DNA of 64,000 nt. Source: Cecembia calidifontis (lineage in GTDB: Bacteria > Bacteroidota > Bacteroidia > Cytophagales > Cyclobacteriaceae). A program made the position numbers and the translations under genes. Below, piece by piece: positions 10,301 to 17,285 of this stretch. The stretch is from the NCBI RefSeq assembly GCF_004216715.1, contig NZ_SGXG01000001.1:3952501-4016500 (forward strand), in the 5' to 3' direction. The notes under the pieces were generated by a model that was not told the DNA's origin, made no database searches, and saw nothing but the letters and a program-made list of their open reading frames with translations. How positions within the stretch are numbered: the stretch's first letter is position 1; each line of letters begins with the position of its first letter.

Positions 10301-10483
10301 ATCATGACTTCTTTTGGTGTCAATTACTACCTATCAGGATTACACTCTTATGCCAAAGGTGATCCTGTGCCTGTTCCTATCTGGGTATATTGGACAGTGT
10401 TCGTGCTCTTGGCCATAACCTTTGTAGCCGTCCTGAAATTCAAAAAAATGAATGAGGAGGAAAAAAGAGCCTTGCTGGTTTAG
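7316..10483 (+). CDS. ccsBA: Fused cytochrome c maturation protein CcsBA (System II heme lyase)
   Basis: 1,055 residues combining ResB/CcsB and CcsA in one polypeptide, as in epsilonproteobacteria and Bacteroidota. The first half has three early membrane spans, a large periplasmic loop (about residues 110-420), and a fourth span (LGYTLLTIGMFLTLFA). After a second extracytoplasmic stretch, the C-terminal half has about eight spans with the heme-handling WWD-type motif WGRYWAWDPKETWA at about residue 946, flanked by histidines in LHSYWLKIHVA and LHSYAKG. It exports heme and joins it to CxxCH motifs. Its place at the end of the nrf operon suggests that, like NrfI in Wolinella, it also handles the unusual CWTCK heme of NrfA (inference). 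Its last 4 bp overlap the convergent Rrf2 gene. Confidence 0.92.
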   Translation: MMKITKFLLSTRVTLILMLSYAIAMGVATFIENDHGTPVARGLVYDAWWFEIIQIWLALNFLAHIRQYKLFHPNRWPVGLFHLAFVIILIGAGVTRYFSQEGMMHIREGEDQSIFFTTEKYLQLRNTSNGQSLEKPLLLLPKNFKPKSITTELDGNSFQIVFENYIQGATEAFEEGENTYVDIAVAMGSGREDYLIDNGRFILMGSLTLSTKNDPEHPIRIYKEGEEWWISSDITLLMMEMSSQRMGSLHAGETQPLQQRTLYQWDEGAFLVKNVQENARVIYVAEQDEKIAKNLLDVVHFKVLDKNGNQLSEAYAKMVSLNPNWSHFSYGGQTYSITYGPKAITLPYSLYLSKFDLERYPGSQSPSSYASEVMVMDGEEEFPYRIFMNNVLDYRGYRFYQSSYDTDEKGTILSINQDRPGTYITYLGYTLLTIGMFLTLFARGSRFNILNKKVAKSREKSLKEEEKSAMLQPLVFASITLIVLIFSWGMMKPKDTEKGFWIPRSHADAYGRLIVQDLDGRMKPLNTLANEIVRKISGKSYMELTLGEESIRLSPEQFLLALQMDPQGFSERPFIKINQEKSLRVFDALGIQATNKLSFMDFLDEEGQYKIQHLVEEANLLKPSQRNEGHNEILKTDERFNIFYGLLTGDFLRLFPNRWDANHSWFTGQQFMQGFDEEDAIFVKNISPLYFQAIQKGIESGNWEEAEETLGYISLYQQKAGEEVYPSQTHIQAELLYTKLNLGTRLFAPFWILGVFLLVLAIWMLFKNKPLLEKFWRFGVWLSWTGFLVFSFHLGLRWYIAKHPPWSDGFEMLVFVAWGVLLFGLLFAKKSKFTVPLGLIFAGTLLFVGFLDWLNPEITNLMPVLHSYWLKIHVAIIVSGYAPLALSAIIGLLCLIFLIFKPQAAKKSWFSNIRELQIVNEMSITIGLFLLTIGTFLGGVWANESWGRYWAWDPKETWALISIIVYAIVLHIRLVPTLKSSLLYNIASLWAFGAIIMTSFGVNYYLSGLHSYAKGDPVPVPIWVYWTVFVLLAITFVAVLKFKKMNEEEKRALLV

Positions 10484-10917
10484 ACAAACCTGGCCAGCAC
10501 AGTGTCTCCACTTTCTACTTCTTCGGCTAGCTGTTTCAAACTCTTGGCTGTCAACATATGAAGGATATGGGTCCTGACCACTTTGACTTCATTATGTAAA
10601 GGACAGGGATTGGTTTCAGAGCATTGGCTCAAACCGAGGCTACAACCTTCAAAGAGACTTGGTCCATCGATGGCCACCACCAGATCTTTCAGAGTGAAAT
10701 TCTCATGCGCTTTGTCCACATAAAAACCTCCTGTGGGCCCTTTCATGGAACCGATGATCTTTTTCCTTACCAGTTCCTGAAGGATTTTGGCTGTAAATGG
10801 CTCCGGCGCATCCACATGCTCTGCTATCTCCCTCGCCCCCACTTTGTTTCCCTTGAGACTTTGTTTCCAAATGTAGATGACTGACCTGATTCCGTATTGA
10901 CAAGCTTTGGAGAACAT
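10480..10917 (-). CDS. Rrf2-family Fe-S regulator, NsrR/IscR-like (copy 1)
   Basis: 145 residues. A winged helix-turn-helix covers residues 1-70, with FTAKILQELV as recognition region and the wing GPTGGF. Three cysteines C92, C99 and C105 (GCSLGLSQCSETNPC) are placed as the [2Fe-2S]/[4Fe-4S] ligands of Rrf2 sensors such as NsrR. Divergently placed 178 bp from a second Rrf2 gene with the same cysteine spacing; the region between them holds three copies of the AAAGGA-N8-TCCTTT motif, which suggests autoregulation. NO sensing is inferred from the surroundings (RIC, nos, nor), not from the sequence alone. Confidence 0.88.
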   Translation of the reverse strand: MFSKACQYGIRSVIYIWKQSLKGNKVGAREIAEHVDAPEPFTAKILQELVRKKIIGSMKGPTGGFYVDKAHENFTLKDLVVAIDGPSLFEGCSLGLSQCSETNPCPLHNEVKVVRTHILHMLTAKSLKQLAEEVESGDTVLARFV

Positions 10918-10989
10918 GACTGAATATTAGCTATTTAAAATTACTGGCTTTCATATGTTGCGGCAATTTATCGCTAATGGCGGTTAAAT

Positions 10990-11009
10990 GAAAGATATTC
11001 TCGTCCTTT
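10990..11009. promoter_or_regulatory. Imperfect AAAGGA-N8-TCCTTT site between the two Rrf2 genes
   Basis: GAAAGA-TATTCTCG-TCCTTT. The left half is the same variant as in front of nrdD (37112-37131). It is 73-92 bp upstream of the minus-strand Rrf2 gene. Confidence 0.4.
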
Positions 11010-11037
11010 TATCCGGGAAAAAATCTAAAAAAATATT

Positions 11038-11057
11038 AAAGGATATTTTTATCCTTA
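11038..11057. promoter_or_regulatory. AAAGGA-N8-TCCTTA palindrome upstream of Rrf2 copy 2
   Basis: AAAGGATATTTTTATCCTTA. This is the distal member of a tandem pair whose starts are 26 bp apart, just before the ATG at 11096. Confidence 0.55.
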
Positions 11058-11063
11058 ATACAA

Positions 11064-11083
11064 AAAGGATATATTTGTCCTGT
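11064..11083. promoter_or_regulatory. AAAGGA-N8-TCCTGT palindrome at the start of Rrf2 copy 2
   Basis: AAAGGATATATTTGTCCTGT, ending 12 bp before the ATG. A protein bound here would block transcription start or early elongation, consistent with repression (inference). Confidence 0.5.
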
Positions 11084-11095
11084 AATCATTGACCA

Positions 11096-11527
11096 ATGTT
11101 CTCCAAAGCCTGTAAATATGCCATCAATGCCATGATCTATGTGGCCACCCTGCCCAAGGATACCGAAAGGGCAGGATTGAAGCATATTTCAAAAGCGATC
11201 AATTCACCTGAAGCCTTTACTGCCAAAATTTTGCAGAGTTTGGTAAAAGATGATTTGTTAAGCTCCTCCAAAGGCCCACATGGAGGATTTGCACTCAACG
11301 GAAAGCCGGAAGATATCTTCCTTTCCCAAATTGTACAGGCAATTGATGGTGATTCTCTTTTTGTGGGTTGTGCATTGGGCTTTGAAAACTGCTCTGAAAG
11401 TCACCCCTGCCCTGTCCATCATAAGTTTAAGGCCATAAGGGACCACCTTACAGGTATGCTCCTGACTACCAGCCTCAAAGATGTAGCAGAAAGGGTGAAT
11501 ATCGGAATCAGTTTCCTGAAGTATTAA
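11096..11527 (+). CDS. Rrf2-family Fe-S regulator, NsrR/IscR-like (copy 2)
   Basis: 143 residues, clearly paralogous to the divergent neighbour (shared MFSKAC start, FTAKILQ recognition region, GPHGGF wing). Cysteines C92, C99 and C105 (GCALGFENCSESHPC) keep the same C-x6-C-x5-C spacing. The gene directly precedes the Fe-S repair gene ric and the nos cluster on the same strand, separated from ric by 40 bp that hold another copy of the proposed operator. It is therefore the best candidate for the NO-responsive regulator that controls ric and nos. Whether the two paralogues bind the same sites cannot be told from sequence. Confidence 0.88.
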   Translation: MFSKACKYAINAMIYVATLPKDTERAGLKHISKAINSPEAFTAKILQSLVKDDLLSSSKGPHGGFALNGKPEDIFLSQIVQAIDGDSLFVGCALGFENCSESHPCPVHHKFKAIRDHLTGMLLTTSLKDVAERVNIGISFLKY

Positions 11528-11543
11528 AAAAATTTAAGTTAAT

Positions 11544-11563
11544 AAAGGACAAAAATATCTTTA
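11544..11563. promoter_or_regulatory. AAAGGA-N8-TCTTTA site at the ric start
   Basis: AAAGGACAAAAATATCTTTA ends 4 bp before the ric ATG, so it covers the position of the ribosome site. Control of ric and possibly of the downstream nos genes is inferred. Confidence 0.45.
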
Positions 11564-11567
11564 AATC

Positions 11568-12287
11568 ATGAAAAGTCTAGCTGAAAGAAAAGTAGGAAAA
11601 ATTGTCGCAGATAATTTCAAAACTGCCAAGGTATTTACAAAGTATGGAATTGATTTTTGCTGCAAAGGGGCCATTCCACTCCAAGAAGCCTGTGAAATCA
11701 ACAGCGTTTCCTTAAAGCAGATTACCGATGAATTAAATGCTGTGCTAAAGGAAGAGTCGCTATCAGGTTATAAAGATTTCAACCTTTCTGAACTGATTGA
11801 CCATATTACCTACACCCATCACCAATATGTAGAAAATACCATTCCTCCTTTGAAGGCCTATTTATTGAAGTTGGCAACGGTACATGGAGACAGACATCCT
11901 GAGTTACTGGAAATCAGGGACTTATTTATGGAAGCTGCCGATGCCCTAACTGCCCATATGAAAAAAGAGGAGTTGATTCTCTTTCCTTACATCAAAGCAA
12001 TGGAGGAGGCTGACCGGTCGCACTTTACCCTTTCTGTTCCCCATTTTGGGCATGTCAAAAACCCCATAATCATGATGGAAGACGACCATGATTCAGAAGG
12101 AGAAAGGTTCAGAAAAATCTCAAAATTAAGCGATTCCTATACCACTCCGGCAGATGGCTGCCAGACTTACAAAGTAGCTTATGCCATGCTTAAAGAATTT
12201 GAAGAGGACCTGCATACGCATATCCATTTGGAAAATAATATCCTGTTTCCTAAGGGTATTTCACTGTTTGAAAAATTGAATGCCTGA
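11568..12287 (+). CDS. ric: Iron-sulfur cluster repair di-iron protein (RIC/ScdA/YtfE family)
   Basis: 239 residues. The N-terminal ScdA_N (DUF542) domain (about residues 1-60) carries GIDFCCKGAIPLQEAC with the vicinal cysteines. The C-terminal hemerythrin-like domain (about 75-235) carries the histidine and glutamate ligands in THHQYVENT, HGDRHPELLE, HMKKEELILFPY, DDHDSEGE and HTHIHLENNILFP. RIC proteins restore Fe-S clusters and release iron after NO or peroxide damage. The full length and all motifs are present. Its stop overlaps the start of the following membrane protein gene by 8 bp, which joins NO-damage repair to the nos operon. Confidence 0.94.
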   Translation: MKSLAERKVGKIVADNFKTAKVFTKYGIDFCCKGAIPLQEACEINSVSLKQITDELNAVLKEESLSGYKDFNLSELIDHITYTHHQYVENTIPPLKAYLLKLATVHGDRHPELLEIRDLFMEAADALTAHMKKEELILFPYIKAMEEADRSHFTLSVPHFGHVKNPIIMMEDDHDSEGERFRKISKLSDSYTTPADGCQTYKVAYAMLKEFEEDLHTHIHLENNILFPKGISLFEKLNA

Positions 12288-14112
12288 TACCATGCATGTC
12301 TCCCAATTCCATATCGAATACCGCCAAGAAAATCCCAACTGGAAGAGTTCATTGTCCCTCTATTGGATGCGATGGGCAGTATTCTTTTTCTTTACGGCAT
12401 CCTTATTTGGACTGCTTTTAAGGTATTTTTTTGTGGGAGGAGCAGGCATCTTTGAATACAAACATGTCCTCCATGCCCATTCCCATGTTGCTTTGTTAGG
12501 ATGGGGTTTTCTGCTGGTTGGAGGCACCATCGTCTTTACCTTTGTTAAAGGTCAGGAAAGGCTACGGTCTTACAAAAAATTCCTGATCGCTTTTGTTATT
12601 ACAACCATTGGGATGATAATCAGTTTCCCTGTTCAGGGTTACGGACTGTTCAGCATATTCTTTTCCACCGTTCATTTGTTGGTCAGCTACTTTTTTGCTT
12701 TCCAATTATTCAAAGACCTGTCTAAATATTCAAACGGTACAGCAATACGACTGGTCCGATTTGCCATTATCTGGATGTTGGTATCAAGTATAGGATTATG
12801 GGCGATCGCACCTGCAGGAGCCTTCCTTGGAAAAATTCATCCGCTGTACTTCCTAAGTGTTCAGTGGTTCCTCCACTTCCAAATGAACGGATGGTTTATT
12901 TACGCCATTTTGGGAATTCTGTCTTTTTTACTGGAATCCAACGGCCGGTCAATCCAGATGAGCAATTTGAAACTTGGCTTATTGCATCTTTCATTACTGC
13001 TAACTTTTGCCCTACCTGCCTCTTGGAGCTACAATTTCCGTTTTTTATTGTATATCAATGCTATAGGGGTTCTTATTCAGGCATTTGCCTATGCTTGCTT
13101 CTTGCTTCCCTGCATCGCTCAGGCTTTTCCCAAATTGAAAATTCCATCCGGCTGGATCAACAAAGTGATATATGTTGGAACTATCAGCTTGCTGTTGAAA
13201 GCCTTGATCCAGATTGCCCTTATTATTCCAGAGGCAGCGACCATATCCTATACCATAAGAATGTATGTCATAGGGTTTATTCACCTCTTGATGCTGGGGG
13301 CCATCACCTTCGGAATGGGAGGTTTTGTTATCAAAAGTAAGGGATTACCGGAAAATAAACTAAGCAAATGGGGCTGGATCATTTTGATCATCGCCTTCGT
13401 TTCGACAGAATTCTTGCTATTTGGGCAGGGCACTTTAATATGGGCAAAACTGGGATTCATTCCCCATTATCACCTCTTGCTCTTCCTAACGTCCATACTG
13501 TTTCCTATGGCCCTGCTCATGATACTATTGAGCCTGTTCCAAAGAGAGGCCTTATACCCTGTGCGGATTACCGTCATCAAAGAAAATATAACCCAAATTT
13601 TAATAAACAATCAAGCTATGAAAAAAACAATGATGATGTCTTTGGGAGCAATTTTTCTCCTATTGGCAAGTTGCGGAAGCGGGAGTGAATCCAATAAAGG
13701 AACCTATACCCCCCCTTCTCCAAACTCAAAAGAAAAAACTGCAGACCCTAAAGGTATCGGAGAAATCCGAAATGTGGACCTGGGCAATGGAATAGATGAA
13801 GCTATGGCCAATAAAGGAAAAGCCATCTTGGATATGAAGTGTACTGCCTGTCATCAATTGAATGACAAAAGAGTAGTTGGGCCTGGCTTCCAGGGAATCA
13901 CCAACAGAAGAAGACCGGAGTGGATCATGAATATGATCACCAATGTCGATGTCATGTTAGAGGAAGACCCTGTTGCTCAGGCGCTCTTGGAAGAATGTCT
14001 TACCAGAATGCCCAATCAAAATATTTCGATCGGAGATTCAAGGGACATCCTGGAATTTCTAAGGAAAAATGACTTTGAAAAAACCGGTGGCATGGACGCT
14101 GCTGCAAAATAA
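12280..14112 (+). CDS. 12-span heme-copper-oxidase-I-like membrane protein joined in frame to a lipoprotein cytochrome c
   Basis: One 610-residue reading frame with two parts. Residues 1-430 form about twelve membrane spans; histidines in the second, sixth and tenth spans (HVLHAHSHVALLGWG, VQWFLHFQMNGW, YVIGFIHLLMLG) resemble heme-copper oxidase subunit I or NnrS-type proteins. At residue 447 (ATG 13618) a complete lipoprotein signal begins (MKKTMMMSLGA..., lipobox LLASC), followed by a monoheme cytochrome c domain with CTACH and a likely Met ligand in TRMPNQN. Such a cytochrome usually stands alone before nosZ in Bacteroidota and feeds it electrons. Either the two genes are fused here, or a stop was lost by a small indel: an out-of-frame TAA lies in a TTTTAATAA run just before 13618. 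The ATG at 13618 could also serve as an independent start. Confidence 0.7.
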   Translation: MPDTMHVSQFHIEYRQENPNWKSSLSLYWMRWAVFFFFTASLFGLLLRYFFVGGAGIFEYKHVLHAHSHVALLGWGFLLVGGTIVFTFVKGQERLRSYKKFLIAFVITTIGMIISFPVQGYGLFSIFFSTVHLLVSYFFAFQLFKDLSKYSNGTAIRLVRFAIIWMLVSSIGLWAIAPAGAFLGKIHPLYFLSVQWFLHFQMNGWFIYAILGILSFLLESNGRSIQMSNLKLGLLHLSLLLTFALPASWSYNFRFLLYINAIGVLIQAFAYACFLLPCIAQAFPKLKIPSGWINKVIYVGTISLLLKALIQIALIIPEAATISYTIRMYVIGFIHLLMLGAITFGMGGFVIKSKGLPENKLSKWGWIILIIAFVSTEFLLFGQGTLIWAKLGFIPHYHLLLFLTSILFPMALLMILLSLFQREALYPVRITVIKENITQILINNQAMKKTMMMSLGAIFLLLASCGSGSESNKGTYTPPSPNSKEKTADPKGIGEIRNVDLGNGIDEAMANKGKAILDMKCTACHQLNDKRVVGPGFQGITNRRRPEWIMNMITNVDVMLEEDPVAQALLEECLTRMPNQNISIGDSRDILEFLRKNDFEKTGGMDAAAK

Positions 14113-14134
14113 ACAATCCAAAACCCCAAATAAA

Positions 14135-16099
14135 ATGAAAACAAAATTATGGTTACTGGCAGGAGCCGCTGTAGCAATGGCTCTAGCCCATGGGTGTAAA
14201 CCTAAAGGAGCCCAATCTGCGCTCTCAGGTGATGCAGCCAGTAAAGTTTATATCGCCCCGGGCCAACATGATGAATTTTACAACATCATTTCCGGTGGGT
14301 TCAACGGACAAATGTCTGTAGTTGGTCTGCCTTCTGGCAGGGTATTTAAAATTTTACCGGTATTTTCCGTCCATCCTGAAAATGGATGGGGATTCTCGGA
14401 AGAAAGTAAGCCTATGTTGAACACCTCCCATGGCTTCGTGCCTTGGGATGACCTGCATCATATCGCCATTTCTACGACCAATGCAGAACATGATGCGAGA
14501 TGGGCTTTTGGAAATGCCAACAATACACCAAGAATAGCCAGGGTGGATTTGACCACTTTCAAAACAGTGGAGATTATCGAAATACCTAACTCAGGCGGTA
14601 ACCACTCCTCCCCCTTCATTACTGAAAATACAGAGTATGTAGTAGCGGGCACCAGGTTTTCTGTCCCTACAGGAGATGAAGCCAATAGAGATGTTCCTAT
14701 CGATACCTACAAGGAGAATTTTAGAGGTACCATTTCTTTTATTTCCGTTGACAAAGATCATGGAGACATGGAAATCGCTTTCCAGCTGGAAGCGCCTCCC
14801 TTCAATTTTGACCTGGCAAGAGCAGGCAAGAAAAAATCCCATGGCTGGTTCTTCTTCTCTACCTACAACACTGAGATGGCCCATACCCTACTGGAAGTCA
14901 ATGCTTCACAAAAAGACAAGGACTTTATCATGGCTGTAAACTGGAAAAAGGCAGAGGAATATATCAAACAGGGAAAAGGTAAAAAAGTCAAAGCCAAATA
15001 TGCCCATAACAAATGGAGTGAAGACACCCACATGGCCACTTCCGTCATCAAAGATGAAGTATTGTCGTTGGATCCAAGAGAGTTGAAAGACATCATCTAT
15101 TTCATTCCCTGTCCAAAATCCCCACATGGTACCGATACAGATCCAACAGGAGAGTATATCGTAGGTTCTGGTAAACTCGCCGCCATCATTCCGGTATTCT
15201 CTTTCACCAAAATGCTGAAAGCGATCGAAAATCAGGATTTTGAAGGTTCTGTAGATGGTATGCCTGTATTGAGATACGAATCTGTATTACATGGTGAAGT
15301 GGAAAAACCAGGTTTAGGACCACTTCACACTGAGTTTGACGGCAGAGGAAATGCCTACACTTCCTTCTTCGTTTCCTCTGAAGTGGTAAAATGGAACATC
15401 GAAACCTTGCAGGTATTGGACAGGGTACCCACTTACTACTCTGTTGGTCACTTGATGATCCCTGGAGGACCTACCGGAAAACCTCATGGCAAATACCTGG
15501 TGGCATACAACAAAATCACCAAAGACAGGTACCTGCCTACCGGACCGGAATTGGCTCACTCAGCACAGCTTTATGATATCTCCGGTGATAAAATGCAACT
15601 TTTGCTGGACTTCCCTACCATAGGTGAACCGCACTATGCAGAGGCTTTCCCAGCTTCCCTGATCAAAGACAAGCAGGTGAAATTCTATCCATTGGAGAAA
15701 AACAATCACCCAAGAGTCCTAAAAGGCATCAATGATGCCAGAGTGGAAAGAGAAGGCAATAAAGTTCACGTTTACATGACTACCATCAGGTCCAACTTTA
15801 GACCGGACAATATCGAGGGTATCCGTGTAGGTGATGAGGTTTACTTCCACGTGACCAACTTGGAGCAAGACTGGGACGTGCCACACGGATTTGCGGTCAA
15901 AGGAGCCAATACGGCTGAACTATTGGTCATGCCAGGTGAAACATCCACTTTGAAGTGGGTACCTGACAGAGTAGGTGTGTTCCCATTCTATTGTACAGAC
16001 TTCTGTTCCGCCCTTCACCAGGAAATGCAAGGGTATATCAGGGTCTCTCCTGCAGGAAGCAACGTACCGCTCAAATACAGTACCGGTGTAGCTGAATAG
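14135..16099 (+). CDS. nosZ: Nitrous oxide reductase NosZ, clade II (Sec-exported) type
   Basis: 654 residues from ATG 14135; a longer frame starting at 14069 overlaps the cytochrome gene and was rejected because MKTKLWLLAGAAVAMALAHGC begins a normal Sec-type signal. A Sec rather than Tat signal, and the cytochrome/nosL/D/F/Y context, mark clade II. Residues 40-540 form the seven-bladed propeller that holds the CuZ cluster, with its first histidine pair in PWDDLHH. The C-terminal cupredoxin domain has the complete CuA site, C620-x3-C624-x3-H628-x2-M631 (FYCTDFCSALHQEM). The enzyme reduces N2O to N2 in the periplasm. A 10-bp stem hairpin follows 10 bp after the stop. Confidence 0.97.
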   Translation: MKTKLWLLAGAAVAMALAHGCKPKGAQSALSGDAASKVYIAPGQHDEFYNIISGGFNGQMSVVGLPSGRVFKILPVFSVHPENGWGFSEESKPMLNTSHGFVPWDDLHHIAISTTNAEHDARWAFGNANNTPRIARVDLTTFKTVEIIEIPNSGGNHSSPFITENTEYVVAGTRFSVPTGDEANRDVPIDTYKENFRGTISFISVDKDHGDMEIAFQLEAPPFNFDLARAGKKKSHGWFFFSTYNTEMAHTLLEVNASQKDKDFIMAVNWKKAEEYIKQGKGKKVKAKYAHNKWSEDTHMATSVIKDEVLSLDPRELKDIIYFIPCPKSPHGTDTDPTGEYIVGSGKLAAIIPVFSFTKMLKAIENQDFEGSVDGMPVLRYESVLHGEVEKPGLGPLHTEFDGRGNAYTSFFVSSEVVKWNIETLQVLDRVPTYYSVGHLMIPGGPTGKPHGKYLVAYNKITKDRYLPTGPELAHSAQLYDISGDKMQLLLDFPTIGEPHYAEAFPASLIKDKQVKFYPLEKNNHPRVLKGINDARVEREGNKVHVYMTTIRSNFRPDNIEGIRVGDEVYFHVTNLEQDWDVPHGFAVKGANTAELLVMPGETSTLKWVPDRVGVFPFYCTDFCSALHQEMQGYIRVSPAGSNVPLKYSTGVAE

Positions 16100-16109
16100 T
16101 TGTTACCCC

Positions 16110-16134
16110 TACCGCTGGCCTCGTGCCAGCGGTA
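16110..16134. promoter_or_regulatory. Perfect 10-bp stem hairpin between nosZ and the next gene
   Basis: TACCGCTGGC, five-base loop CTCGT, GCCAGCGGTA. There is no T-run after it, so it is not a standard terminator. It more likely stabilises the nosZ end of the message or attenuates the downstream genes (inference). It also argues against a GTG start at 16123 inside the loop/arm for the next gene. Confidence 0.6.
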
Positions 16135-16149
16135 CCTTACTCCAACAAA

Positions 16150-16740
16150 ATGAAAAATATTAGCTCAGTTAACCGGATTCTAATCGCAATATGTGCGGCG
16201 CTGATGATTTCAGCTTATTTTACTCCTTTGTGGCAGATCAGTCTTTGGGCACCCCAGTATCCTGAAGGGCTCAATATGAAAATCTGGATCGACCGGTTGA
16301 GCGGTGATGTGGACATCATCAATGGCGTGAACCATTATATTGGGATGAAGCACATTGGGGTCGAAATGTTTCCGGAATTTACCTATTTGATCTATATATT
16401 TGGATTCATCATAGGTTTTGGTTTCCTGGCTGCAATAATTGGCAAAAGATGGTCTTTATACGCCTTCTTTGCTATGATTGCGCTTTTAGGAATAGGAGTC
16501 CTGGTGGATATGTACCTCTGGGGATATGACTATGGACACAATCTAGATCCAACTGCTGCGATAAAAGTACCCGGAATGGCCTACCAGCCTCCTTTGGTGG
16601 GTTATAAAGAATTATTGAACTTCCTCGCTTATTCAGGTCCTGATACCGGAGGTTGGATACTGGCCGTCGCAGGTTCTGTGATGCTCTATGCAGTGATTAC
16701 AGAAATTCTAAAAAGTAAAAAGGAAAAAGTATTGGCTTGA
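16150..16740 (+). CDS. Four-span membrane protein of the nos cluster
   Basis: 196 residues from ATG 16150 (MKNISSVNRI); an upstream GTG at 16123 lies inside the hairpin and is not preferred. Spans are visible at about residues 8-28 (ILIAICAALMISAYFTP), 80-102, 108-128 and 165-185. Between the first two lies an extracytoplasmic region with VNHYIGMKHIGVEMFPEF, which has conserved-looking His and Met residues suited to metal binding. Proteins of this type sit between nosZ and nosL in Bacteroidota nos clusters. No enzymatic function is recognised; a role in copper delivery or electron transfer is possible. Confidence 0.6.
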   Translation: MKNISSVNRILIAICAALMISAYFTPLWQISLWAPQYPEGLNMKIWIDRLSGDVDIINGVNHYIGMKHIGVEMFPEFTYLIYIFGFIIGFGFLAAIIGKRWSLYAFFAMIALLGIGVLVDMYLWGYDYGHNLDPTAAIKVPGMAYQPPLVGYKELLNFLAYSGPDTGGWILAVAGSVMLYAVITEILKSKKEKVLA

Positions 16741-16791
16741 AAATTCAATGCCCTACCGACCAAAGACCACAACTAATTAAATCCCAACACC

Positions 16792-17226
16792 ATGAAAACA
16801 CATTTGTTGCTACTGATTTCCCTTCTTGTCCTAGCTGCCTGCAGTACTGAACCCCGGGCTATCAATTACGGAGAAGATGTCTGTCATCATTGTAAAATGA
16901 AACTGATGGATCCGCATTACGGAGCAGAGGTAGTCACCAAAAAAGGAAAAATATACATCTTCGATGATGTCAACTGCCTCATGTCATTTTTAGAATCTGA
17001 AGAAATAAATGAAGAAAGCATACAACACCTGCTCATCACTGATTACGAAAATCCTGAGACTTTGACTGATGCCACCTTGGCATTCTATCTAAAGTCTGAG
17101 CAGTTCAAAACACCCATGGCCAGTCAGATAGTGGCATTTTCAGATTATGAAACCCTGAAAACTTACAAGGCCAAAAACGGAGGTGTTTATATGGCCTGGG
17201 GCGAATTGGTTACCCAGTTCAAATAA
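16792..17226 (+). CDS. nosL: NosL-like copper lipoprotein
   Basis: 144 residues. The lipoprotein signal ends in LAACS near residue 17. The mature protein has the NosL signature CHHCKMKLMDPHYGAEV, a CxxCxM copper(I) site, then a domain with IYIFDDVNCLMSFL and a final GVYMAWGEL. NosL is a membrane-tethered Cu(I) chaperone that hands copper to the NosDFY system for building CuZ in NosZ. Length and order match clade II clusters. Confidence 0.88.
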   Translation: MKTHLLLLISLLVLAACSTEPRAINYGEDVCHHCKMKLMDPHYGAEVVTKKGKIYIFDDVNCLMSFLESEEINEESIQHLLITDYENPETLTDATLAFYLKSEQFKTPMASQIVAFSDYETLKTYKAKNGGVYMAWGELVTQFK

Positions 17227-17285
17227 ACCTCAGCCGGCCCTAGAGCTTTAATAGATTAAGGAGATTGGCCAAAAACACAACAACC

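Noticed and set aside
14069..14134. Longer NosZ start overlapping the cytochrome gene
   Set aside because: The upstream residues are out-of-frame coding of the cytochrome; a normal signal peptide starts at 14135.
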